From contig JAJFUB010000043.1 in NCBI GenBank assembly GCA_021372615.1, positions 1 to 64,000 on the forward strand: DNA of 64,000 nt, in the 5' to 3' direction. Position numbers and translations under genes: made by a program. This document shows positions 15,811 through 26,000 of this stretch, piece by piece; the first letter of the stretch is position 1, and the number at the start of each line of letters is the position of its first letter. The notes beneath the pieces are model-generated. The model did no database searches. It was not told the DNA's origin and saw only the letters and a program-made list of their open reading frames with translations. This DNA comes from a bacterium (GTDB lineage Bacteria; Armatimonadota; Zipacnadia; Zipacnadales; UBA11051).

Positions 15811-18669
15811 CTACTTGCCCACCTTCTTCAGCTTCAACGCCACGTCGGTCTTCAGCTCCGGCAGCCGCAGCAGGAGCTTGCCCTGCCGCACGGTCATCTT
15901 GTCGGTGCGGCTCAGGCTTCCCTTCCACGTCTCCCACCACTCAACAGCGTACTGCCCGTCCGGCAGACCGCTGAGCGTTACCGTCACGGGGTCCACCGGC
16001 GGGACCTGGCCCTGACCGTGGTTGAACCAGTCGCTCGTACCGTTCTGCAGCCACAGGATCGCGACGCCCGGCGCCTGCATGCCGGCGGCAATGACGTTCG
16101 GCGTCCGCCGCACCTGACAGCCGGTGAAGGTGTAGCGGTCCACCGACACCCAGTCCTTGCCGAAGTTCTCCAGCTTGATCTCATGCGGCCCGGCCGGGAT
16201 GTCGAAGCTGTAGTCCTGATCGTACGTCGTCTCCCACAGCTTCCACTGCTCGCGCCAGACGCTGGACTTCCCCAGCCCCTCGCCGCAGGGCAGGTCGAGT
16301 TCCTTGACTTGCTGCCCATCCAGCCACACCCGCACCAGCCCGGAGTTCGACACGCGCCCGATGTGCATGACGAACTGCCCGGCCTGGGGGAAGGTGACAT
16401 GGAAGGCCACGGGGGCCTTGAGGTCCTGATGGCCGAGGCCCTGAAGTAACTGCTGGGGGCGCTTGCCGTCGGCGAGGTTGCCGTCATCCTGCAGCGTGAA
16501 GTCCACGTCCTCGGGCTTGCCCCAGCGGCTTATGGGAAGGACGGTGGCATCGAGCGTGTCCGGCGGGCGGGTCTTGTCCTGGAACTCTACGAGGGCCTCC
16601 AGCGGCGCCCAACGGGCCGTGCCCAGCGGCAGGCCCTTGCTGAAGTTCGCGAGGGCCGTGAAGTGGAAGTACAGGTCGAGGGGGTCAATGTAGTTCTCAT
16701 GCCACCACGGCATCGGTCCGCCGGCGCAGAAGCTCGTGAGCCCCGCCCACAGGGCATTGTGGAGGCCCCAGCCCTTGGGGTCCTTGTCCACGGTGCTGGC
16801 GTGGCTGCGGATGCCGAACTCGCCAAAGATGTGGGGTTTGGCGAACTCCTGCCACTGCTTGAGGCTCATCTGGCGCACCGGCTCGGCCACGTTGCCGTCG
16901 TTGTTGGTGTACAGGTGGGTCTGCACGATGTCAATGTTGGGCAGGGCCCAGTATTCCGGCGGGCCGGTGTGGCTCCAGAAGCTCGTCGTGATGAGATGGC
17001 GGTACGGGTCCATCCCATTGAGGGTGTCGCTCATCTCGCGCGTCCAGGGTAGCTTGATGGCATCGGTAGAGTCGGCCCAGCCCTCGATCTCGTTGCCGAA
17101 CTCCCAGCACAGCACGCTGGGGCTGTACCCCCACCGCGCCACCTGGTAGCGCAGGCGCTTCTTGTAGTACGTCCGCGCCTGTTCGTTGGTGAAGAACTCC
17201 CCGGCCTTCTCGCACGGGCCGCCGTTCTTGACGTTGAAGGGGTTGCGGTCCCAGCCGCCCTCGCGAAAGTCCTGGTGGGTGTCCAGGCACATCATGTAGT
17301 ACAGGCCGAGCTGCTTGCCCCAGTCGAGTGCCAGGTCCATCCGCGCCGCGGCGTCCTGCTTGTACCACCCCAGCTTGTCGGTCCACTCGATCCCCAGGTT
17401 GTACGAGTAGAGCCACCAGCGGTTGTAGTTCTCCCCGGCGGCGGCGAACTTGTGCATCGCGGTCTCGGCAAGCTGCCGGCTGGCATGGTAGCCGGGCAGG
17501 TTGTGTCCGATGGCGAAGAAGCCGCTGCCGTCGTCGAAGGCCAGGTAGTGTGGGTCGGCCTTGCTGACCCGCAGGAAGCCCTGGCTCTTGCCGGCCACGC
17601 AGCGGCACGTGCCCTGGCCGCCGCTGACCGTGCCCGTGCGGTCCTTGAGGCGCAGCGTCCAGGTCCACTTCCCCACCTCATTGGGTGCGAATCGCACGCG
17701 CCACACGCCGTTGCCCTCGGGGGCCATGACCTCATTCCCGTTGCGGATCTCGCGGCGCATCTGGACCATGAAGAAGCCCGGCACCGTGATCCGCTTGCCC
17801 GAGGGGGCGGTGAAGTCGGCGTCCAGGGCCACGTCGTCGGGGTCGAAGGGGTTGTCGTAGGTGGCGCCCAGGTCCACGGCCAGTTCGAGCTTCTCGAAGC
17901 GCGGGACGGTCGTCAGGTTGGGCGTGACCTGGCGGATCGCCAGCGGCTGCTGCTGGGGCTTGATCTCGCCGGGGAAGCTCGCGGGCATGGCCGCGAACCC
18001 GATGCCCAGGTCGGCGGCCACGCGCCGGCCCTCGGGGAAGTCGCCGCTCACGAGGTTCATGCGCATTACGTAGGCCCCCTTGCTGCCCTCGACGTTGACC
18101 TCATGGAAGCCGCCGGGCGTCAGGCAGAGGCTCAGCCCCTCCTGCAACTCGACCAGCAGCCGCTCGGAGGCCCCCAGCGAGGGCGCGCTCAGCTTGCCGT
18201 GCCCGGCGGGGTCGGCCCACACGCGTTCGGTCCCGTCGAAGGTCTTGCGGTCGGCGAACAGATGCAGCCACACGCCGCTAGTCAGCTTGAGCGCCGCCGA
18301 CTTCTCGAACTCAAAGTGCGCGGTGACGCCCTCGGCCGAGGGTGTCGCCTTCAGCCAGTAGCGCAGTGGGGCGGAGCTCTCGCGGGCTGAGAAGGTGCCG
18401 TTCATCGTGAGGCTGCCATCGGCCTGGAGGGTCGGCCCTGCCTCGACCTTGCCGCCCTGCAGCGTCTCGTACAGGTAGGCGTCGTGCCACATGAAGGTGT
18501 GGAAGCTGAGAGTCTTCCCCCCCTGCACACCGGCCGACCAGCGCCCCTTGTCAAAGCGGACGACGCGGTTGTCTCTCTGCCAGACGAAGGCGCCGTCCTG
18601 CTCGACGAAGCCCTGGGCGAAGGCGAGTGTTGGTGCGAGGAGCAGCAGGGCGGCGAGCCGGGCGAGCAT
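15811..18669 (-). CDS. Secreted DUF5060-containing clan GH-A glycoside hydrolase
   Basis: 952 residues from the ATG at 18669, supported by AGGAGG seven bases upstream and a signal peptide (MLARLAALLLLAPTLAFAQ). The N-terminal 240 residues are a beta domain with no family I recognise. A DUF5060 Ig-like domain (about 251-345, NPFDPDDVALDADF, VPGFFMVQM) precedes a TIM barrel with FFAIGHNLPGYH. The acid/base candidate is the Glu in WEFGNEIEGW (near 526) and the nucleophile candidate the Glu in HIFGEFGIRS (near 617). The C-terminus has a beta-sandwich with LDGQQVKELDLP and a final small domain with GLPDGQYAVEWWET. DUF5060 enzymes are mostly putative cellulase- or apiosidase-like enzymes; no substrate can be assigned. 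A paralogue with the same DUF5060-barrel core lies at 61912-64000. Confidence 0.8.
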   Translation of the reverse strand: MLARLAALLLLAPTLAFAQGFVEQDGAFVWQRDNRVVRFDKGRWSAGVQGGKTLSFHTFMWHDAYLYETLQGGKVEAGPTLQADGSLTMNGTFSARESSAPLRYWLKATPSAEGVTAHFEFEKSAALKLTSGVWLHLFADRKTFDGTERVWADPAGHGKLSAPSLGASERLLVELQEGLSLCLTPGGFHEVNVEGSKGAYVMRMNLVSGDFPEGRRVAADLGIGFAAMPASFPGEIKPQQQPLAIRQVTPNLTTVPRFEKLELAVDLGATYDNPFDPDDVALDADFTAPSGKRITVPGFFMVQMRREIRNGNEVMAPEGNGVWRVRFAPNEVGKWTWTLRLKDRTGTVSGGQGTCRCVAGKSQGFLRVSKADPHYLAFDDGSGFFAIGHNLPGYHASRQLAETAMHKFAAAGENYNRWWLYSYNLGIEWTDKLGWYKQDAAARMDLALDWGKQLGLYYMMCLDTHQDFREGGWDRNPFNVKNGGPCEKAGEFFTNEQARTYYKKRLRYQVARWGYSPSVLCWEFGNEIEGWADSTDAIKLPWTREMSDTLNGMDPYRHLITTSFWSHTGPPEYWALPNIDIVQTHLYTNNDGNVAEPVRQMSLKQWQEFAKPHIFGEFGIRSHASTVDKDPKGWGLHNALWAGLTSFCAGGPMPWWHENYIDPLDLYFHFTALANFSKGLPLGTARWAPLEALVEFQDKTRPPDTLDATVLPISRWGKPEDVDFTLQDDGNLADGKRPQQLLQGLGHQDLKAPVAFHVTFPQAGQFVMHIGRVSNSGLVRVWLDGQQVKELDLPCGEGLGKSSVWREQWKLWETTYDQDYSFDIPAGPHEIKLENFGKDWVSVDRYTFTGCQVRRTPNVIAAGMQAPGVAILWLQNGTSDWFNHGQGQVPPVDPVTVTLSGLPDGQYAVEWWETWKGSLSRTDKMTVRQGKLLLRLPELKTDVALKLKKVGK

Positions 18670-19153
18670 GATGGGCCTCCTGGCAGGATCGGGCTTCAGG
18701 AGGGTTCGAGGAGCCATGGCGAGGTTCCTCTGTGCGCCGGGCGCGCGGGGGTGAGTCGCGCCTCCGGCGCGCGGGGGGATGCGCATGGGGAGGTGGGTAG
18801 GGGCGCGCGGGGGTGACGGGGGCTTCCGCCCCCGCCTAGATTGAGTCGGCCCTCCGGGCCTCAACGGCAACGGCACCCCGGCCTCGACGGTGCCCGGCAT
18901 GGACCGATGGCGTCGGCAGGGGCGCCCGGCATGGACCGATGGCAACGCTGGCGGTGTGCGGAGGCCGTCAGCGCTGGAGGCGCGGCTCATGCCAGGCGGG
19001 GGCGGTAGCCCCCGTCATCGCGGCGCGACCCCCTCCGTTCCCCGCCGAGAGCCCCGGAGGGGCGACTCCGCCGCCCGATTGACACCCGGCAGGCCTGCCG
19101 CTACGCTACCGTTACCGGCTTTCCGCGTCACGTCCAGCGAAGGGATGAGCCCC
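18670..19153. repeat. Gene-free divergent spacer filled with short palindromes and a 20-bp direct repeat
   Basis: This 484-base stretch separates two divergent secreted-enzyme genes. It holds two hairpins with the same stem and different loops: 18817-18834 (CGGGGGC-TTCC-GCCCCCG) and 18998-19013 (GGGGGC-GGTA-GCCCCC). A 20-base direct repeat, GCCCGGCATGGACCGATGGC, occurs at 18892-18911 and 18924-18943. Further GC-rich inverted runs occur at about 18750-18780 and 18845-18865. Open frames cross it, but they have no coding character and are best read as chance in GC-rich DNA. No convincing promoter was found. A GAAGGG ribosome binding site for the right-hand gene lies at 19138-19144. Confidence 0.7.
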
Positions 19154-22100
19154 ATGCGCCCCACCGTCGCCGTCATGGCCTCACTCATGGCCACCGCACT
19201 TGCCCTCGCCGCGGAGATCACCGGCGCCTCGGCGCCGCAGTGGCGTCCCTGCACGGGCTGGGTCACGAAGGCGCCAGCTGAGTACGGCGTCGCGGATGGA
19301 AGCGGCGCCCTCGTCTTCACGGCGCGCGGGGCGGGTACGGAGATGCCGTGGATCATCAACGTGGAGCGCGTGGGCGTCTCAGGCGATGAGCGCTACGTGC
19401 TGGTGAAGTACCGGGCGCGCGGCCTGGCGGCCGGCCCCGCGATCTACTTCCTCCACGGCGAGGAGGGTAGCTACGGTGGCCGGGCCTATGCCATGGCCGA
19501 CGAGCTGAAGCCCGATGACCAGTGGCATGTGCTGGCGGTAGACCTGGCGGCCATCAACCCGCTGGAAGCGACGCACAACCTGGCCCTGAAGGTCTTCGTG
19601 GATGACAGCGGCAGCGCGCGGTTGGAGGTGCAGCGGCTGTGGTTCGACAACGCCCTGCCCCCCGAGGCGCAACTGGCGCGCGTACCGGGTCAGCGGCCGG
19701 AGGAGGTCGTGCCGGTCCCCGCGCAGGCCGACCGGTTCCTGCCGCGCACGGGCTGGACCACCGCCCCGGCCTCCGACTTCGCCGCCGAGCAGGCCGGCGA
19801 GGCGGTGGCCTTCCGCGCGGGCGGGCAGGGCCGGGGGATGCGCTGGCTCCTGGCGCTCCCCAAGACCGTGGAGCTGTCGCGCACGCCCTATCTGTCGCTG
19901 CGCTATCGGGCCGCCGGCAGCCTCGGCCACACCACGTACGCGGTCTGGCTCGGGGACCAGGAGTCCGGCAGCGGCGGGCACTCGCTGCTCGCCCTGGCCG
20001 CGTCTGACCTCAAGACGGACGGCGCCTGGCACAACGTGAGTGTCAAGCTGACCCAGACCTTCCCGGTGACCCACCTCGCGGTGGGCCTGGACTGCGAGGG
20101 CCAGGAGGCGCGACTGAGCCTGGAGGGGGTGCAGTTCAGCTCCCGCCCGCACCGCTGGCCCGTGGCGCAGATGCTGCCCTACGAGACACGCGCCGGGGCC
20201 TGGCCGCAGGGCCAGGGCGGCTTCACAACCGACCCCGCCGGCGCGACTGGCGGCGCCCCTTCGGCCTTCCTGCAGCAGCGGCTGGGGGCCAGCGATTGGT
20301 TCGCGGCGCGTGAGATCACCGTCGGCGGCGTGCCGTTCGCCGTCCCAGGAGAACCCACCGCCGTGAGGCAGACGGCGACCACCGATTTGGGCACCCTCAG
20401 TCTGAAGCTACCACCCGGCGTGCGGGAGGTCTACCTGCTGACGGCGGCCATGGCTCCGGCGACGGAACTCTTCGGCATTGACTGGCAGCATCCGCGCCCG
20501 GTCGAGCTGCTGGACGTGCCGGAGAAGACATACTTCGAGGTCCGCTATGCCGCCGGCCCGCCCGACCAGGTGCTGCCGCTGGATGCCGAGACCGGGCGCT
20601 GGGGGATGCGCCGGGGGCTGGGAGTGTGCGTCGTCCATCCCGACCCTAAGCGCCAGGCCACGGAGCTGGTGCTCCACGATGGGATGCAGACGGCTGCCTT
20701 CGCCATTGTGGGAACGACCATGCTCGTGGCGGCCCCGCGCGTGAGTGAACCGACGTGGAAGGGGCTGGCGTATGCGACGCCGCCGGGGAAGGTCCTCCCG
20801 CCGTTCCGGGGCGCCGCCAGTGATGTCAACACGGTCTACGCGAACGTGCTGCGCGCTTCCTTTGGCACGGACCACGGACTGACGCTATCGTCGCTCAGTG
20901 TGGAGGGACTGGAAGGCGCTCTTCAGTGCCAAGCGGGCCCCATCTTTGAGGTCAGCATCGGAGGGAAGGTGCTACCGGCCGAGGACTGGGTGGCCGACAA
21001 GGAGCCGATGGGTGGACCGCCCCCGGAAACTGGATGGCCGCGGTTCGTGCTGCACAACCGCGCTGCGGGCCTGGCCGCCGTGGTAGAGTGTCTGCCTGCC
21101 ACAGAGGAGGGCGCGGCGCCGAGGGGCGGTCCGGCCGCGCTACGACGCGATCCGCGAGAGCTCCTGCTGCGCATGCGGCTGACCAATGAGGGCAACGCAC
21201 CAGTCACGGCGACCCTCAAGTTCCCCGTCGTGCGCGGACTGCGTCTCGGCACGGCAGCGGACACCTGGTACCTGAGCGGCAAGCGCGGCGGCATCATCAA
21301 CGAGGCGGACTTCACGACCCGCGATCCCCTCGGCGAGCGCCACCCGCTGCAGGTGGACGGCTTCTTCGGCCGCGGCCTGGCCCTGGCGTGCCTCACCCAT
21401 GACACCGAGGCCATGCACCACTTCATCAGCCTGAGCAAGAGCGCGGAGGGCGGGGCGTGGGCGGCCGAATACGTGGAGCGCGATCTGCCCCCCGGCGCGT
21501 CGTTCGACACGACCGAAGCGGCCCTGGTGCTGCGCGAGGGCGACTGGCGCGCGATCTTCGCCGCGTACACCGACTGGCTGAAGACGTGGTTCCAGCCCGC
21601 CGCCCCGCGCAAGCCGTGGTTCGAGCGGGTCTTCGCCCTCATCAGCGGCAACGGCCACTATGGCGCCTCGCCCGACCCGAAGGTGCGGGGCAATGTCCAG
21701 CGCCTCGTGGACACGATGATGAAGCATGTCGGCGTGTGCGACTATGCGCATGTCTTTGGCTGGGGCGCCTCGAAGCAGTACGGCGACTGGGGCGATTACT
21801 CCCACTACGAGGAGGTCGGCGGCCGGGAGACCTTCCACGACAACATCGCGGCGTTGCAGCAGCAGGGGATCGCCGTGAGCCTGTATCTCGATGGCTACCT
21901 GAGCAGCGAGAAGGGGCAGATCGTCGGCGCGCACGCCCAGGAGTGGGCCATGAAGCGCGCCGATGGCTCCCCGCAGTACGTCAAGGAGTACGACTCGTAC
22001 AACGAGTGCCCCTACATGGCCGGCTGGCGGCAACACCTGGCTGACACGTACGCGCGGGTCCAGCGCGACGTGCGCCCCAAGATCATGTACATTGACGAGA

Positions 22101-22828
22101 TCGGCGCCACGGACGGCCGGTGGCTCTGTCGCGCCAAGGATCACGGCCACAACGGCTATGAGATCCCGTACGCGGGGGAGGTCGAGCTGCTCAAGGCTAT
22201 CCGCGGGGCTGTCGGCCCGGACGTGGCGCTGTATACGGAGTATGCCCCGGCCGAGGTGAGCCGCCGCTATCTGGATGGCTCGATCTCCTACCAGGCGCTC
22301 TGGAGCGCCGACCAGGAAGCCCTGGCGCCGCACTTCATTGATCTGCCACGTTTCGCCTTCCCGGACTTCAAGCAGTTCCACATCATCTACTATGTCACGA
22401 CCCGCGCGGGGAACTGGTGGCTGCTCAAGTACCCATTCTTCAACGGCGAAGTCTACCGCATCGGGGAGCCCAACCTGCCGAACATGGATGCCCCCTCGCA
22501 GGCCTTCCAGAAGCGCGCGGTACTGGTCCAGTGCGCCCATCGCGAGGCCTTCGCCTCACACAACGTCCGTCCGCTCGTGCCCACGGAAGTCTCCGGCGTG
22601 TTCGCCAATCTGTTCATGGGGCCGCGCGAGAACGTGTGGACGCTGTACAACGCCAACGGGCGCAGCGTGCGACAGCCCGTGCTGCGGGTCAAGCATGCGG
22701 CGGGGGCGACCTACGAGGATGCCTGGAACGGGACGAAGCTGGCGCCGCAGGTCAAGGACGGGGTGGCGGCGGTGGCGGTGGAGCTGGGGCCCAAGGCCGT
22801 GGGTTGTGTGGTGCAGAAGCTGCGGTAG
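19154..22828 (+). CDS. Secreted DUF6259-like glycoside hydrolase with two N-terminal CBM-like modules
   Basis: 1224 residues from the ATG at 19154, picked over the in-frame ATG at 19145 because the GAAGGG site then has nine-base spacing; both give the same signal peptide (VMASLMATALALAAE). Residues about 20-175 and 195-335 are two related beta-sandwich modules (shared YVLVKYRARGL / YLSLRYRAAG and DDQWHVLAVDL / DGAWHNVSVKL), probably carbohydrate-binding. A beta domain follows (about 360-800), then a TIM barrel starting KPWFERVFALISGNG with conserved VFGWG, SLYLDGYL, IMYIDEIGATDG (near 978) and LYTEYAPAEVSRRY (near 1027), the acidic residues being likely catalytic. This matches DUF6259-type proteins, putative glycosidases of unknown substrate. 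The tail is a small Greek-key domain. It ends 28 bases before a block of palindromic repeats. Confidence 0.75.
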   Translation: MRPTVAVMASLMATALALAAEITGASAPQWRPCTGWVTKAPAEYGVADGSGALVFTARGAGTEMPWIINVERVGVSGDERYVLVKYRARGLAAGPAIYFLHGEEGSYGGRAYAMADELKPDDQWHVLAVDLAAINPLEATHNLALKVFVDDSGSARLEVQRLWFDNALPPEAQLARVPGQRPEEVVPVPAQADRFLPRTGWTTAPASDFAAEQAGEAVAFRAGGQGRGMRWLLALPKTVELSRTPYLSLRYRAAGSLGHTTYAVWLGDQESGSGGHSLLALAASDLKTDGAWHNVSVKLTQTFPVTHLAVGLDCEGQEARLSLEGVQFSSRPHRWPVAQMLPYETRAGAWPQGQGGFTTDPAGATGGAPSAFLQQRLGASDWFAAREITVGGVPFAVPGEPTAVRQTATTDLGTLSLKLPPGVREVYLLTAAMAPATELFGIDWQHPRPVELLDVPEKTYFEVRYAAGPPDQVLPLDAETGRWGMRRGLGVCVVHPDPKRQATELVLHDGMQTAAFAIVGTTMLVAAPRVSEPTWKGLAYATPPGKVLPPFRGAASDVNTVYANVLRASFGTDHGLTLSSLSVEGLEGALQCQAGPIFEVSIGGKVLPAEDWVADKEPMGGPPPETGWPRFVLHNRAAGLAAVVECLPATEEGAAPRGGPAALRRDPRELLLRMRLTNEGNAPVTATLKFPVVRGLRLGTAADTWYLSGKRGGIINEADFTTRDPLGERHPLQVDGFFGRGLALACLTHDTEAMHHFISLSKSAEGGAWAAEYVERDLPPGASFDTTEAALVLREGDWRAIFAAYTDWLKTWFQPAAPRKPWFERVFALISGNGHYGASPDPKVRGNVQRLVDTMMKHVGVCDYAHVFGWGASKQYGDWGDYSHYEEVGGRETFHDNIAALQQQGIAVSLYLDGYLSSEKGQIVGAHAQEWAMKRADGSPQYVKEYDSYNECPYMAGWRQHLADTYARVQRDVRPKIMYIDEIGATDGRWLCRAKDHGHNGYEIPYAGEVELLKAIRGAVGPDVALYTEYAPAEVSRRYLDGSISYQALWSADQEALAPHFIDLPRFAFPDFKQFHIIYYVTTRAGNWWLLKYPFFNGEVYRIGEPNLPNMDAPSQAFQKRAVLVQCAHREAFASHNVRPLVPTEVSGVFANLFMGPRENVWTLYNANGRSVRQPVLRVKHAAGATYEDAWNGTKLAPQVKDGVAAVAVELGPKAVGCVVQKLR

Positions 22829-22861
22829 GGCTGAGGTGGGCTATGCCCGCGGGTTGCGCGC

Positions 22862-22882
22862 GTGGGGACACGCGCGCCCACG
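22862..22882 (+). repeat. Dispersed repeat copy 1 (GTG-GGGA-CACG hairpin)
   Basis: The 21 bases here match 54568-54588 at 20 of 21 positions. The copy lies in a perfect hairpin, 22856-22877, with stem GCGCGCGTG / CACGCGCGC and loop GGGA, and is followed by CCCACG in both copies. It starts 33 bases after the stop of the DUF6259-like gene, so it could also act as that gene's transcription terminator. Confidence 0.7.
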
Positions 22883-22912
22883 CGATAGGGCCGCGCCTAC
22901 GCGACGAGTACG

Positions 22913-22980
22913 GTAGTGCGGGCTTCCAGCCCGCTCGAGGCCTGTCCGTGCCGCTCTGGCGGGCTGGAAGCCCGCACTAC
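22913..22980. repeat. REPIN-like element: two inverted 22-bp palindromic repeats
   Basis: 22913-22934 and 22959-22980 are exact reverse complements (GTAGTGCGGGCTTCCAGCCCGC form), separated by 24 bases. Each arm is itself palindromic around TTCCA/TGGAA, so the whole can fold as one long hairpin or two small ones. This is the layout of REPINs, which are spread by RAYT transposases in other bacteria; no RAYT gene is in the window. A third exact copy is at 27284-27305. The element lies between the convergent ends of two glycan-enzyme genes. Confidence 0.85.
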
Positions 22981-23020
22981 TGCCCACTTCGTCCTCTCGT
23001 CATTCCACCTTCACATACCA

Positions 23021-26000
23021 TCACGGCTCGAACCGGGCGCCGGCGAAGACCGCGTGGTCGCAGCCGATGTCGCCATTGGCGTCGGTGTACAGCCTGATCT
23101 CATCGGCATCGCCCAGCGGCACCGTCAGCGCCTGCGGGGCCGTCGAACGCAGCATCAGGTTCGACTTCACGGCCTCGCGCCATTCGCCGCCCTGCTTGCG
23201 GAGTTGCACCGAGAAGATGACGCTCCCGGCCTCGGTGTCATCGCAGATGCCGACCATCGCGCGGAACACCCGGAACTTGCCCGGCGGGATGGCGTAGATC
23301 GCCTCGCCGTAGTTCACGGGGCCGTTGGTGACCTCCGGGCAGATCATCAGCCCCTTCTGGTACAGCAGTCCCCCCAGCCGCATCTCGCCCCCCAGATACG
23401 CTTCATTGCGCTTCACCCCGGCGTGGGCGAAGGCCTTCGTCGGCTCCAGGTCGCTCAGGTAGACCGACCCCTCCGGGATCCGGGGGCTAAGGATGAAGCG
23501 GAACGCCAACTGCGTCGCGGCGCCCGTCACGCCGGCGTCGTTGAGGCTGGCGGTGAGGCCGTACGTCGCGCCCTCCTGGCGGTTGGCGAAGTCCAGTAGC
23601 TTCGCCGGCTCGATGGTGAGGACGCCCTGTTTCGGGTTGCCCTGGTCGAGGGTCAGCGTCACGCCGGGCTGCCCGGCGCAGACCGTCTGCTCCCCGGCCT
23701 GCACGAAGGTGTTCTGCGGGTCGAGACGGTTCAGCTTGTCCGCGATCTTGATCTCGATGCTCCGGGGCGGGTCGGGCAGGAAGAGCTGCCCGATGTCGCC
23801 GGCGGCCACGGTCTTGCCGTCGAGCTTGATCTCCGTCACGGCGGGGGGCTCGGTATCGGCCAGGTTCAGGTTTTCGGGAGACTTCAGCGCAATCGTGACA
23901 GGCCCGATCAGACCCGCCGGCACCGTCACCTGGGCCCGCTTGGTCTTCGCGTCGTGAGTGCAGGCCAGTACCTGTGCCCGGCCCGAGCCATCGCGGATGA
24001 TGAGCTTCGTCAGCGCCGTGGCGGAGGGCAGGCTGAGCCGCACCTGCGCCCCCTGGTGGTCGAGTTGCCAGGCCTGGGCGCCCAGCCGCTTGACCGCAAC
24101 GCTGTTCGTGATGCGGAAGCCAAACCACGGACAGAAGTCGTATACCCACCAGCCGATCTTGCCGTCACTGTTCTTGTCGGTGAAGATGTTGGCGAAGGGC
24201 TCCTTGCCCGCCACCTTGATCCACGCCGGCTCGGGCTTCCACCACTCCCGCGCCCGCGAGGGCATTAGCTTGCAATCCTCGATCTCCACGCCCTGCGACA
24301 GGTCCTCGTTGAACAGGATGTACCCGCCCAGCACCGGACCGAAGTCATTGCTCCAGATGTAGTCCTTGCCGAAGATGCGCCAGCGGGTGTCGGTGTGGAT
24401 GATCCGCTTGTCCGCCTCGATGCTGTCCACGTACCCCTTGCCGACCATCGGGCTGATCTCGGTGAGCTGCACCCGGCTGCCCTTGCCCTGCGGTGCGACC
24501 GAGGCGATCTCGTAGCAGGTGCTGTGCCGCCCGTTGGAGAGGACCATCCACTCGCCCTTCAGTGCCTCGCCGGGTGGCAGGGCGACATTCACGTCGAGCG
24601 TGTTCGCCTTGAAGTCCAGTGCGGTGATGGCGCCCTCCCAGCAGGGGGCCGTCTCGATGCTCACATCGCCCACTCTGAGCTTGCTGCCGCCGATGAGCAT
24701 CGCCTGCTTTACGCCCTGCTCGTCGCGACGGACCATCCCCCAGCGCCCCTGTATCTCCCCGCCCCCCGGCAGCGCGATCGGCTTCTCGCCCGTCTCGTCG
24801 GAGATGACGGTGTCGGTGTAGGCGGCGGTCTTGATCTCGGCGGCCACGGGCTCCGTGCCGCCGGCGACAGCGAGGCGGCGCACTTGCTGCATGGAGCGCG
24901 GGGCTCCAGCCCCGCATGTATCAATGATGGCAGCGAAGGCGCTGCTGAGGTTGCCCTCGCCCTTGCGCCGGGCCAGCAGCCACTTCATGTACTGCGGGAG
25001 GTTCGCCCTGACGCGCGGGGACTCGTGGTCGCCCACGATGACCTCATCCGCGCAGCCGGAGAGCATCGTCATGCGCAACTCGGGATAGGGTGGGTTGGCT
25101 TGCGACAGGAACGTGAACTCCCCGGCCGGCTTACCGCGCTGGGGGTGTGCCAGCCAGTTGAAGCCGTTGTTGGCGTCATGCTTGCCGCCCTCGGGGATGT
25201 CCTCGCCGGCCAGCGTGCCCTTGCCCGGTTCCGACAGCGTCACGCCCTCGACGCCCCAGTCGGGCACCGGTGGCAGGTGGAAGCACCAGTCGTGCTGCTT
25301 GCCGCCACGCACGCGGAACACGTCGAACAGGTAGCAGCTTTCGGGGGAGATATCCACCAGCGCGGTCTCGCGCCGGTACAGGCTCGTGCCGGGGAAGCAG
25401 CGTTCGGCGCGGGCTGACACGACCTGCACGCCGTCGCTGCCCTTGATGAAGTCCAGATAGCCCGCCTTGTAGTCCTTCTCCCCCTGCTCGTCCACCAGCA
25501 CCGAGTAGTGGCCGATGCTGTTCTGGGTGAACTGCTGGGCCTTGGCGCCCCACTGGTCGGGGTAGCCCAGGTCGGGCATCATGGACTGCCGGTGGTCGAG
25601 GAACTCGATGTTGAGCCGGTCGTGGTGGGAATGCCCACCGGCCGGACTGCCGTAGTACAGCGCGACCCCGCGCGGGCTCTGCGGCCCGCCCGACTCCAGG
25701 ATCGCCAGCCCCATGCCCCCCAAGTTGCGCGTCCGATAGTTCGGCTGGTCACCATACTTCTTGACGGCCTGCTCCAGCTCCGCCGTGCGGTCGGGCGTGT
25801 AGGCCGCGTAGCGCACGTTCTTCATCATCCACAGCGCCTGGGCGAACTTCGGATCGTGGGTGTTGTCCCAGGCCAGGTGGAACATCTGGGCGTTCCACGC
25901 CCGGCCGGAGCCCAACACGCTCCCGGCGTCGCCGATGGACGGCGTGTGCCCGTCGGCCAGGGACATGTCAATCCAGCAGCCGGCGATCTGCTTGAGGCGC

